A DNA stretch of 64,000 nucleotides, from the NCBI RefSeq assembly GCF_030864355.1, contig NC_083393.1:1674001-1738000 (forward strand), written 5' to 3'. Of this stretch, positions 46,101 through 57,121 are shown one piece after another. Below the pieces are notes generated by a model. It made no database searches and had not been told where the DNA came from. It saw only the letters and a program-made list of their open reading frames with translations. The translations under genes and the position numbers were made by a program. How positions within the stretch are numbered: position 1 is the first letter of the stretch; the number at the start of each line of letters is the position of its first letter. The DNA is from Cutaneotrichosporon cavernicola (taxonomy: Eukaryota > Basidiomycota > Tremellomycetes > Trichosporonales > Trichosporonaceae).

Positions 46101-48978
46101 TGACGAGGTGCGCGACGACGATCTCCAGTAGCACAGGGTCGACAGCGACCGCGTCGTGCGCCTGGGTGTCGACGCAGAAAGGGATGTTGAGCTTGTCGAA
46201 GACCGGACTGAAAACACTGGCCAGCTCTGTGATAAACTCGGCGAGGTCGGTGGAGACGAAGTGAGCCTCGACCTTGCCCGACTCGAGACGAGTCCAGTCG
46301 AGCAAGGAAGTCATAAGGTGTTCGAGTCGCCCGATGTTGCGGCCAACCATTTCCAGCTGTTGCCGCTGAGAAGGGTTCAGCTTTGTCTGCAGAATATCTG
46401 CCAGCGGCCCGGCAACAAGAGTAAGAGGCGTACGGAACTCGTGTGCTGCGCCTCGGAACCACGCCGACTTGGCATGTTCCAGCCTCTCCTTCTCAAGGCG
46501 GAGTCGCACCTCCTCCTCCAATATTGTGACGGCAGCGAGCGTCGCCGAGAGATAACCCCGTATCATGTGGATCCAATTCTCGTACTGTTCGTCGAACGGA
46601 CGGCGCACGTTGAGACCCATGATCATGACAGCTTGGGGGACCTTGTTCTCAGGATCATTGTTGATCGGAACGATGATGGCCTGGTCGGGAAGCTCGTCCC
46701 ACTGGCGAATGGGAAAGCCATTGATGTAGTGCTGGATATTGTCCACCAAGACGCACTGTCCAGTCTCAAGCGCTTTGCGGATGGGCCAGAACGAGTTATC
46801 GTAGCTAATCGACAAGAGTCGCCGGCTGCTACCCGATCCCCTCGAATATACCGATGCTCGCGAATGACCCGAGCGGTGTGAGTAGACGGACCCGAGCGCA
46901 GATGCAGGAGGAGAACCCGCCCGCCCCATGTCGACTGCCAGTACGTGATTCGAGCTGGGTTCGTCGAGGGAGGTGTCCACTTTGCCCATCCGGTCGGTAA
47001 GGCATTCCTCGGTGAAGGAACCAGAGGCAGAAGAGACGGCAACGCCGGAGAGGTGTACCTTCTCAATGGCACTTGGATGCCCAGCTGGAACGCCGACACT
47101 CGATTCCAGTTGCAACTCGAGATCAATAAAGGCACCCTCGACACTCGCAGTGGAGAGCGATGTGCTCTTGGACGGTTTGACGCTGTAGAGCATAACAAAT
47201 GGTGCGTCGGCTGGATTGTGCGACATGACTTCGGCTGTGATTTGATAGAGCTGGTGCGGTGTACGCGAAAATCCAACCTCTTCGACAAGCCTAGTGGTGG
47301 TGCGCAGGCGACGTTCCGCAAGAACCGAGTCGGTGTGGTCGTGCGTCGGGTTCCAGATACCAAGCACCTTACCTGTCTGGTCAAAGATGGGGTGAAAGCT
47401 GAACGAGTGGTGCTTCTCAATGTACCGGCCTCTGTCGTTTCGCTTGTAGAAGAGGGGGCCGTTGGCGCGCTCGGCAACCTCGCCGGCGAGCGCCTTGTTG
47501 ACGAGTGGTTCAATCTCGGGCCAGATCATCCACCACGACTCTCGCATCCCCTTGCCGAACGCTCTAGGGTGGTCTGTGAACTGGGCGTACTCTTCGTTGC
47601 TGGAGCGCGTCAGCACGAGCATGGCGGCTCACTTACTAGGCACCAATAAGCGCATCAGAAATCCACACGGCCACTGAAAGTTTGGTAGAGAGCATGAGGC
47701 TGACCATGGAGGTGATTTCGGGCGGCCATGTCGAGCGGGGTCCAATGGAGGTTTTCATCCAGTCTGTGGTCTCCAAGAGCTGCAGACACGAGTTTGGATC
47801 TTGCGGTGCTAACGACGTTGTAACAGGAGCGATGGCGAGAGAGTCAGAGTGCTGCTCCGTCGACTCGTCGGGCTCTGGGCTGAACGCTCGCTCAGTCTGC
47901 CTGGTGCAGGTTACGATCCACAAGATAGTTCCCGGAGGGTGCTTGTCGTGGCGGGTTTTGATGAGTTTGAGGTTTGTCCCCTGTACGTCGAGGCTGAACT
48001 GTGTCGAGTCACGGGAGACGCGGCTATTGCAATTCCTAGTCTCGATGTTGGCCTCGACCCAGCCCTCGAGCGCCGAGAAGGCTACGGGGTCGACGATGGC
48101 GGCGAGCGGGAGGTCGCCCACGATCTGGCCCCATTGCGTGTTGTGCCAAACGCACGAGGTCGTACCATACGGCTTGTCAACCGCCTGGGGCGTCGTCGAG
48201 GTCAACTTGGGGCCAATCTGCGTGCCTCGGCGCGACGAGTTTGGTGACACGGAGTGGAGGGGAACCACGTCGTCGTTGCGTTCATCCTCCTCGTCCATGT
48301 CGTACGGCAATGGAGCGCGCCAGCTCCACTGGGCACTGGTCCCTGGTGTGCTTTTGCTGGCGCTCCGGCTCATGCTTGGGCTCGACGGCATGGTGCTCGG
48401 ATGTGATTGCGGTCCGTTATTGGCTCCAGAAAATGAGATGTGAATCGGCGACGTCGAGCCGTTGGCCGGGCTGCGCGACGGCATGACGTTGGCTCTCCAT
48501 CGACGTAGATCGCCTGAGGGAGTCGGAGTCGGCCATGGGGATGTCGTTGATGTCGTTGATGTCGTTGATGTCGTTGCCGTCTTTGACTGGCCCTGTATCG
48601 AGCCGCCCATCACTGCAGAGGCGCCCGAGTTGGTCCCGATACTCATGGAGCGTGTGCTGCGCTCGCCGCTGCCAACGGTGACATCTGCGTCGGTGTGAAT
48701 CAGCACCGGGGGATCCGTCCGGTCGGCAGCGGACGCGTGTGCCTCCTTGCGTATTCGTCCTGTTCGGACACAGCACACGAATGCGGGCAATGGGTACGAC
48801 TGTGGATGTCAGCTTGGCCGTAGTTGTATCACCATGCGGTATTGCCCAATCCATTGCAAGCAGACGCATGACTAACCTCGAGGTAGGCGATGGGCAGGGT
48901 GGCAATGGCGTCGTCGAATGCAGAGCCGGCGATATCCGCCGGCGCCGACGCCTTGGATAGCGATTCGGCGTAGGGCAT
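43124..48978 (-). CDS. dual hybrid histidine kinase (two kinase cores, two receiver domains), Tco2-like
   Basis: Osmo/stress phosphorelay sensor, about 1,880 residues. Starts MPYAESLSKASAP, then PAS-like regions (IGAYNEEYAQFTDHP across a 38-nt intron). Kinase core 1 has phospho-acceptor His in AHEFRTPLTLV, N-box VINALKL, G-boxes DTGIGL and GVGLSI. Receiver 1 (VLLVVDNSTEM ... PNLVISELDM ... FVSKPFKPREL) keeps the Lys but has Glu at 45421-45423 where the phospho-Asp belongs. A PAS domain follows (DYCPSGIMRTDADGKVLYVN). Kinase core 2: SHEIRTPVSAIL, LTNLTANAIRF, DTGPGM, GGSGLGLF. Receiver 2 is canonical: LLIVEDNVINQ, MDLEMPVMDG (Asp 43578-43580), LALTG and IKPYRL. The layout matches C. neoformans Tco2 as I remember it. 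There is no membrane segment, so it is a cytoplasmic sensor. Confidence 0.9.
48541..48576. repeat. ATGTCGTTG nonamer x4 in histidine kinase N-terminus
   Basis: Four perfect tandem copies of a 9-mer, in frame, coding a Thr-Thr-Ser repeat on the minus strand. Likely to vary in length between strains. Confidence 0.85.
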
Positions 48979-50401
48979 GTGTCAAAGGCAAGGCGGATGA
49001 GGGGGGGGGAGGGGGAAGGAGATCGTTTTCGAGAGGAAACACACCCCGTGAAAGGAGATAGAGACGGTTAGGAGATTGTTGAGCGAGTGAGGGTGGAATT
49101 AAGTTTGGCAATAGTAAAGGAGAGAAGGAAAGGAAAGGAATGGGATGGATGTGTGATCATGGGTTAGAGGTTTGGTTGAACTACGAAGTCTAAGGGCGGC
49201 GGCAGATCTGTTAATGTGGGGGGGGTTGAGTTGGCTTATGGTGGCATGGAGGGTGGTTAGGTTAGAGCGAACAAAGGCTATAGAAGGGCAGTAAAGTGCG
49301 GAGTAAGGGTGATGTCATTCCGCTTCAACGGTCTGCTCTTGGAAACGTCAATTAATATTCTATTACAATTACAAAAAAGTTCCATGACGTAATCGACACA
49401 CCAGCGCATGTTAAGTGGATTTGCCTGACTGGGTTACACTATGACTCATCTGCCCTCAGACTACATACAGAGTTTCAACAATTCACCAGTCGACGTCCCT
49501 TCCTTCCGCAGCTCCAACTGCATCACCATATGGCCACACACTGCTTTAACAGGCCACACGACCAGACAGACACTGACAAAGGGTGGTAAGCGTGTTGAAC
49601 TGAGCTTGCTGAGCTCACCGCCCCTTGGCCTCGACAGAGTCACTGCAGAGCACGTCGTCTCTGTCGACGTCCACACCCTCTCGTTCTCTCTGGACCAGCA
49701 GTCAGCAGTAGTGTAAAGGATGAAAGATGGTTGGTCGTGTGGGTGGGACGACACGGCTGCACGACCTTGTCGGGGAGTGAGTAAAAGGAAGGAAGAGGCC
49801 CAAGCGTTGCAGTGTCGCAGTACATCCAGTGTCACCGCGAACGGGCCTTGTGTGCGCCAGAAGCGTAGACAACCAATCCGCCTCTTTTTCAAGTTCCATC
49901 CGATTTCAATGTCACCCATTACAAGTCAAGATCGTATCATCTTCCCGCCTCGGCGTCACAGTGGCGTATCTATTCTGGACACTCTCGATATCCGGCGTCT
50001 CGGTAATTTGCGCCAGCTTGTCAGTTCCAGCCAGTCTTGGTACAAGTCAAGTGGTCACACACGTCGGTCTATTCCTTGTCATTTGCAAAATTCCTTACGT
50101 AGGCATCTCAAGCCGAGGCCTACTTGTGCCTCGATCGAGTGAAAGCTAAACCAATAGCCTTTTCCTCCAAAAGGGACAAAAGTGTGCTCTGAGGGGTATT
50201 CCGCCTACGCCTATACATAACCTGCATAGCCTTTTACTCGCAGTACCCAAAACGAGGAGGAAAGGGAGGGAGGACGAGGCTTTGCTTGGCGCAAATCACA
50301 CTACATCGACGTCACGCGCGCTAGACTGTAATCAGGCCAACAGGCCAACAGGCCTCAAGGTGGCCAAAACACATCCAAGACTCCACTCCCACACGACCAA
50401 A
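48979..50401. other. divergent 1.4 kb promoter region, histidine kinase / PAP2
   Basis: Long spacer between two start codons. There is a purine-rich tract at 49000-49140 (GGAAAGG repeats) next to the kinase start and CTATACATAA near 50211 upstream of PAP2. No gene with support. Confidence 0.45.
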
Positions 50402-51916
50402 ATGCACTCGGTATTGCAACCGAGCCCCACGTCGTTTTCTCACTCTCTCCCACACTTGCCATCGCCATCATCATCGCCATCTCCATCTCGACCTTGGTCG
50501 CCAGCAGCTCCCTCATCCCATTCATCATCCGTGCGCGACCACCTCCTCCGACCCCCACCAGATAACATGCCAAACTGGGTCCCGCCTCGCAGCCTCGCAG
50601 CGGCACGCGAGCGCCCGTACAACTGGCAGGTGTTCTGGAGCTACTTCCCCGACTGGGCACTCACCATCATCCTCTGGGTACGTCCGATCGCAGATGGAGA
50701 TGACACGTAGATGTCCTCACCTCCTTGACGCGTCCCCCCCCCCCCCCCTCCCCCCCCCCTTCCCAAACCTAACCCTACTAACGCGCAGGGCATGTTTTAC
50801 CTCCTCGACAAGGTGGACGGGTACCGCCGCGTGTTCTCGGTCACCGATGAGTCGCTTGCACACCCGTTCGCCGAGCACGAGCGTATCCCCGTGTGGGCGC
50901 TCGCGCTGATTGCCGGCCTCTTCCCCGCCATCGTCGTCATCTTGGTTGGGTACGCCCCCTCCGTCGCTGTGACTGACTCATAGTGTGCTCAGGCGTTCCC
51001 CATGGGAGGTCCACAGCGGCCTGCTCGGACTCGTGCTCACCCTCGCCCTTGGCGTGACGTTTACCCAAATCATCAAAGTGCGCCATTTCCAATGCTGTGC
51101 TAACTTCAGATCACAGTCGGCCGGCCGCGTCCCGACCTCTTCTCGCGATGCCAGTTGCCAGAAAACTTGACGTCCAACCCAGTCCATGGACTAACGACTT
51201 GGAAGGTGTGCACGCGTACCGACCTGCTGCAGGAGGGTTTCCGGTCCTTTCCCTCCGGCCACTCGAGCTTTGCGTGGAGCGGGATGTGGTACCTAGAGCT
51301 CTATCTCGCGGCCAGTGAGTGTCGAAATGGGGACGTTTGTCCCGAGGAGGGATTGCCAAGAGGGCCAAAGCGAGACCTCCTGGTCTGCGAGACCTCCTGG
51401 CTTGGCGTTGAATTGCCACTGACAGCAGAACTGCGCGTTGCCAACCGCCGCGGGTACACTTTCAAGTCGTGGATTCTTCTGATTCCCGTATCGTGCTCGA
51501 CCCTCGTGTCCGTCTCGCGTACCATGGACTATAGGCACCACGCGACCGACGTGATTGCCGGCGCCGTCATCGGCGTCATCGTCGCCTGGTGGGGATACAG
51601 GCAGTACTACCCCTCGCTGTTCTCGAGCAAAAGTTGGAAGCCGTACGAGCCGCGCATTAGCCGCGATACTGAGCTGCCGGTCCACGGACGCACGAGCGAC
51701 GGACACATCCTCCTCACCAACACGTCCAACAGCTCTCCGGCGGACTTTTCCAGTTACCCACCACGGCAGTATGCTGAGTCGCGGTTCGATGGTGCCTCGC
51801 CTGACAAGTACGGTAACGGTAACGTGAGCGGTCCCGAGGTGTTTGGCGGCACCAACCCCGTGTTCCCCGACGCTGCGCACCCGTCAGACCACTTGCCGCT
51901 GCGAACCAGCAGCTGA
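50402..51916 (+). CDS. PAP2-family lipid phosphate phosphatase (DPP1/LPP1-like)
   Basis: Integral membrane phosphatase acting on diacylglycerol pyrophosphate, phosphatidate or lysophosphatidate. A Ser/Pro-rich N-terminus is followed by membrane helices (PDWALTIILW; PVWALALIAGLFPAIVVILV; GLLGLVLTLALGVTFTQ). The three catalytic motifs are complete: KITVGRPRPD, FPSGHSS and SRTMDYRHHATD. Then GAVIGVIVAWWGYRQYYP and a hydrophilic C-tail. About five introns are needed. The first (50678-50788) contains long C-runs, and the Lys of the first motif is formed across an intron. The order of motifs and six-helix layout are those of Dpp1/Lpp1. The exact substrate is not known. Confidence 0.92.
50734..50759 (+). 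repeat. poly-C tracts in PAP2 intron 1
   Basis: Fifteen C, one T, then ten C within an intron, upstream of the branch site CTAAC and acceptor. Length in the assembly may be unreliable. Confidence 0.8.
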
Positions 51917-52733
51917 TTTATCGAGCTGCCCCTAGACGAATGGACTCACGACCTTATCTCTAGCTGCCCCTAGACGAATGGATTCACGACCTTATCTCCC
52001 TCTATATGCTAGCCACGGGCACGATTATGACAACAGGCATTGTGATGCTGGCTCAAAAATGGGACCATGCTCGCTGCGCACTAACACTGCTCTTTCCGCC
52101 ACGGCTCTCTAGAAGCACTGACTACCTCGAGGCTCTTCTGCTCTTCATCCTCCCTCATCGGTTTCCAAGAACGCTATCTCGGGGTGGCTCTTCGTGGCTG
52201 CACTTTCCTTTATTTCGTTGACGTGCAGTGACCTGGGCAAAGTCCACCGTGATGCGATGTCATCTCGGTCAGTGGACCAACAGATCCTACCTGAGCTGCC
52301 GTCAACCTCAACACGGCGCAACAAAACAGACAACGCCTCAGAAGAAGAGGCAAAGATGGAGCATGGAGGCGACGGACGACCCACCACGCCGGAACAGGAC
52401 GTGATGGGACAGGACAGACCTGCGCCATCCGCAGCGCCGCTACCGTGCCAGCTGTATTCACATAATCGGCGGCTACTTCCTCGACTGGGCCGGAGTTTGG
52501 TGAGTCTGACAAGCTATTACACTCCGATTGACAGCCCTCGACACCGTACTTCCGATTAGAGAAATGTACATGGTGACCAGTAATGTCCGCTGCAGCTATT
52601 GACCTAACTACACAACGAGGTTATAAGAGAGAGAGTGTTCAGGTATCAGTAGCAGCAGGCAGGGAGGAGAGTGTCCGTTGAAATAACCTGGCCGCAACGA
52701 GCCTTTTGCGCGAGCTTACGTGTGCATCGTGGA
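51917..52733. other. convergent intergenic region
   Basis: Tail-to-tail spacer between PAP2 and the GH5 gene. Starts with the 38-bp duplication. The rest holds no supported gene. Confidence 0.45.
51924..51998. repeat. tandem duplication, period 38 bp
   Basis: Copies at 51924-51960 and 51962-51998, beginning AGCTGCCCCTAGACGAATGG and differing at one base (C to T). It lies directly after the PAP2 stop, in the 3' UTR. Confidence 0.9.
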
Positions 52734-55395
52734 TTACCGCCGGGCGGCGGGGACCACGGGCGCGGTGGTAGGTGCCGCAGCTGGGTCGGCCGGCAGCGAG
52801 TCGGTCGTGGGCGCGGGCGCGACGGGCGCAGTGGGCGTAGGCGTTGCCGTTGGGACGGGCACAGCTGCAGGTGCCTGGGCGGCACCAACACCGTCAGCGC
52901 CGCAGAGGGCGCTGGGCATGGCGCTTGCGTCGTTGCCGTCATACGCGCTGCATGTTAGTTGCTTCAACTTGAGCACTGAGACTTACCCAGGGTATGGGCA
53001 GCCGGCGACTTGCACCCAGGCGCCGACCTTGTCGTTCGGGTTCGTCCAGCCGGAGAGCCACTTGGCCGACTCGGCGGGAACCGCGAGCGTGATGGGCGTG
53101 CCGGTCTGGGTGAGGGTCGGGAGGAGAGACTGGCTGCCCACGATCCAGGCCGGGCTTACGATGGCCTGGGCCATGTTACTGTACGAGGCCGACTCGGCGG
53201 CGACGATGGCCTGCGAGGCACCACCAGTCGCCGAGGCCGGGTAAGTACCAGCGAACTAACGTTAGATTAGGCTGTCGTATAGGCTGTCGTATGTGCTTAC
53301 CTCGGCGCAGCCCGGGCAGTAGCCGTTCCGCTTGCAGAAGCCACCGGCGACGCGGGGGTCCTTCGGGAGCCAGCCCTGTTCGAGGCCAAGCTGGTAGTGC
53401 CACATCGGCGAGGCAGCGTAGCCGCGGACAGTCGAGTCTCCGATGCGCCAGGTCCAGAAGAAGAAGTTCTGGAGAGCATCCATGCTGCCCATGGCGTGGT
53501 TGAGGAGGTTCTGCTTGAAGGTCGCGTCCCAGGTACGCCAGTCCTCGAACTGGGTGCACGAACCGTACGTGGTCGCGTATTGGCCGGTCACGTCGACGCC
53601 GTTGAGCCACATGCCACAGTCGTTTGTAGCAAGCGACCACTCGCCGCCGATGATGACACCCCACGAGGCCGCGGTGTCATTGACGCCGCCACCCCAACCG
53701 CAGGCCTGTTGGGTCTGCTGGGGCCAGGGGTTCTGGTTGACACCACCGAAGGCGAGGTACGGGTGCTGGTCCATGACAAGGCGGTCAGCACCGGTGAGGA
53801 AGCCATCCCAGTTCGCGGGGCCCTGGAAACCATCGTGGAACGCGACGAGGGGACCGTTGCCCTTGCCACTGCCGGTGATGCCGCGGATCATTTCAATGGA
53901 CTCGAAGTAGCTAGCGTCAGTAAAACTCGACACGCGGTGACTTACAAGGATCCCATCGCGTCTTTGCCGACGTCACCGTACAGCACCTCGTTAACAAGGC
54001 CGAGCATGGGCACAACCTCCTTGACACCGGGCTGCGAGATGTACTGGGTGAACGAGCGGAGGTACTCGAGCGAGCGCTGGGCATTGGCAAGGCCCATGGC
54101 GCCACGCATCCAGTTGATTGTCCCAGAGCGGCCAGAGTGGTTCCATCCGTTCTGCGAGCCGGGGAGCGAGTGGAGGTCGAGGAGGATACGGATACCATAC
54201 TTGCGGCCCCAGCTGATAGCCTTGGTGAAGTAGCTGTTGTCAGGAGCGTCCATCACGGGTCACTCACGCCCAAGACACCTTTTCGAGGTACGGCTCGTCA
54301 CCCTGGGTCCCAATCGCCCAGTAGCCGATCGGAATGCTACAGTCAGAGCAAGATCAGGCTAGCGAAACTCACCGAACCCAGTTCAGACCCGCAGCAGCAA
54401 TGTCAGCAAAGTCCTTCTCGGTCTGTTGTCAGCTATGCGGAACACATGGGAGCTCACGATGAAGGTATTGTAGTGCTCCTCCATCTCCTTGGCCAGGTTG
54501 GCACCCATGCTGCTGTCAGTTCCGCTGGCAGTGGGCCACTCACGCCTGAGACAGGGTGTACTCATCGACCGCCTTTGGCGTCGCGTTGTTGTACTTTTCA
54601 TAGAGTGCGGGGACAATGAAGGCTGCTCGTCAGGACTGTTTTACTGGATCAACTCACGCTCAGTGACGAGCCAGCCGCCGAGGTTGACACTGCCGAGTTA
54701 GCAGAGGTTTGGTTGCAGGGGTTCCGGTTCTAGCGAAGGCGGTTCTCCCTGTACGTTTCCGCCGGAATTGTCGTCGGCACAGCCACCAAACTCACCCGCG
54801 AGCAATGTCCTTTCCCCAGACCCATTCTTCAGTGAGAGGTGGAGTCCAGCTCTGCGCTTGACCAGAGACCTACGTGTAAGCATGACGTTGATTGAGGTGA
54901 CAAGATGCGAATCTCCTCGTGTGAATAGATTGGTGCGAATCGGTACTTGGACAAGGGAATGGTGAACCACCTTGCCGATCTTGATATGGATTTTTCCCAT
55001 GATCCCAAGCCCCAAGCTCCCAACTCCGAACTCACGTTGAAAGGGTTGGTCGGGTCGTAGGCCCAAGTGCCGCCAAACTCGTTGAGGTACGTGAATGTTG
55101 CGTTGAGGTCGGTAGTGACGACCGAGCCATTACCGCCCGTCCCCCCGCGCACGGGGTTGGGAGTGTTGGTAACCGGTGTTGAAGGGTTGGCCGGTGGCTC
55201 AGTGCTAGCGACGTCTCCCGAGGGCTCGCCACCAGCACTTGCACTGCCCTTGTCGGCGCCCTTCTTATTGACATTGAGGCCGACGCCGAGGCCGACACCA
55301 AGGGCTACACCAACCGCAGCAAGAGCGGCGAGGGATACCCACAGCCACTTGCGGTTGCGGGCTGCACCCTCTGATGTATAAGGCTTCTCTGCCAT
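52734..55395 (-). CDS. membrane-anchored exo-1,3-beta-glucanase (GH5)
   Basis: Cell-wall glucan hydrolase. The N-terminus MAEKPYTSEG...RKWLW leads into a signal anchor (VSLAALAAVGVALGVGLGVG), then a Ser/Thr/Pro-rich stalk. An exon at about 54760-54850 gives SWTPPLTEEWVWGKDIARG, joined to VNLGGWLVTEPFIVP, the hallmark of fungal exo-glucanases. Next come GLNWVRIPIGYWAI, GIRILLDLHSLPGSQNG, the acid/base Glu in LGLVNEVLYGD and the nucleophile Glu in IGGEWSLATNDC. FFWTWRI follows. The C-terminus has a Cys-containing segment (CPYPG, AYDGNDASAM) and an Ala/Pro/Thr tail. The type II anchor resembles Exg2/ExgD-type enzymes. About eight introns, some inferred. Confidence 0.9.
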
Positions 55396-57121
55396 GGCGG
55401 GGAATGGGGAAGGATAAGGTGTTGTCTCAGAGTTGTTGCAAAGGTAAGCGTGTACTGTGCGGTATGCCAAGCTGGTATTGGGTGAGTGAGGTTGGACCCG
55501 AAGTAGGTGACGGGATAAGGAGAAAGAGAAAGGAGTGAGTGAGAGTGTGGAGGATGAGTTAAGTAAGAAAGTGAGGTGACCAACTGAGCCGAGAGAGAGA
55601 GCGAGAGAGAGAGCGAGAGTGTGTGAGAGAGAGAGAACAATGGGGTTTGAGGATGGCGGTGGCAGTGCGTATGGGCCACCAGCCTCCAAGCTTCTGCCCT
55701 TTGATCCTGTGTAGCTTGGATCGGACCAGTCAAAGGAAGCGAGTTAGGCTAGGGAGCTAGGAAGCTAGGAGAGCGTGTTCGTATGCCCGTGCACGTGACC
55801 AAAGCCAGTACTTGTACGCCACCTAGGTCAGACAAGGATCCAAAGCCATTTAACAATTCTGTCGGTGCGGGGCATGCGGGGACCAACACTATGATACTCT
55901 ACTTGTCATCTGACAACCCTCTGAACACGACGGCGAGTTGTAATGTGGCTGGTTAGTTTGTCGGATTGTACCTGAATGTCATGGGAAGATGGATGTCATG
56001 GCTTGTGAAGGTGGGAAATGTAAAGGAAAACCTACGCTTTGACAGATTGACGCACCCCGGCATTCTCGGTGTTGGATGGATGGACGTGTTTCGGTGCGTT
56101 AGCTGGGTGGTCTTACACACTGCACAAGACCGACAATCACGGCAAGGATGACTGTGCGGGCGAACAGGGCGGTGACTCTGATGACTGGTCCAGCAACTCC
56201 TTCCTTTCGGCACAATACAAAATGTCCCCTCCTATGAGCCAAACTGGTCAACGACTTGACTTGTCATCACCGACGTATCTTTTGCACTTGCAGCATGACT
56301 CTTCGGATTAAACTTGCCACCTAAATAATGTTAGTCATGCGATCATGCGATCATTCACGCAGCAGAGCTTGAAATGGCTTTCGAGGAATGCTGGGTCGCG
56401 CGTCAGGCACACAATCCGTCTCTTGTCTAAAATAAACACCGCCCACTTTGTCGGTGAATTTTGGATCCAAACAACAAGCGAACAAAGCTTGCACTGCTTT
56501 CACTGTCATCCCGTACTGCTTCCGTGTTCCTCTCCATTTGACAGCTCAACAGGGCTGTGACTATGAGTGGGCTTTGATTCACCTAAAAAGCTCAAGTGCT
56601 GTTCAAAGCTTCAAAGGCACGTGGGTGATCATAGAGTGAGTGGCTAATGCGGTGCAAAGCTCGGTGTCATCTTGCAGGATGAAGGGAATCTGATCATCCT
56701 TAGTGAGAGATCTCGACATATCTACATCTTTATTGTATCCCTTGGGTTCCCAATTCCCAACTCATCAAATACATGTAACCCATCCAACCTCATGTCATCA
56801 TGTCATCCACGTTGCTCTTGCTCTACGAGGTAATCGCACAGACCATGTTAGCCAAAGAATCGGGCTATCACATCAGGCCTCCCAAGCCTGCCAAGCCTAC
56901 CTAGCCTACCCGTCCATACCACTGTCCAAGTGTCCAAAGCAAGTGGCCTTTGCCAAAGCCTATGCTCAAGCCTTCACTCACACTCAGTACGCCTCCCATA
57001 ACGCCCCCTACCACCAGCCGCTACAGCCCACAGGAATTCCAAATGCTCACATGCAGCCCTATGCAAAGTGTGCACAAAGTACAGCATTTATGATTGTCCA
57101 TATGTAAAAGGCACCATTAGA
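55396..57121. other. intergenic 1.7 kb between wall-enzyme genes
   Basis: Holds the GH5 promoter, with a GA-repeat leader at 55590-55640, and the GH72 3' flank. No supported gene; only short random frames. Confidence 0.45.
55590..55640. repeat. GA-rich microsatellite upstream of GH5 gene
   Basis: Interrupted GAGAGA/GCGAGA run (CT repeat on the gene strand) about 200 bp upstream of the GH5 start, likely in the promoter or 5' UTR. Confidence 0.75.

Noticed and set aside
49441..49919. Frames of 91 and 152 residues upstream of PAP2
   Set aside because: Overlapping opposite-strand frames in a promoter region, low-information composition.
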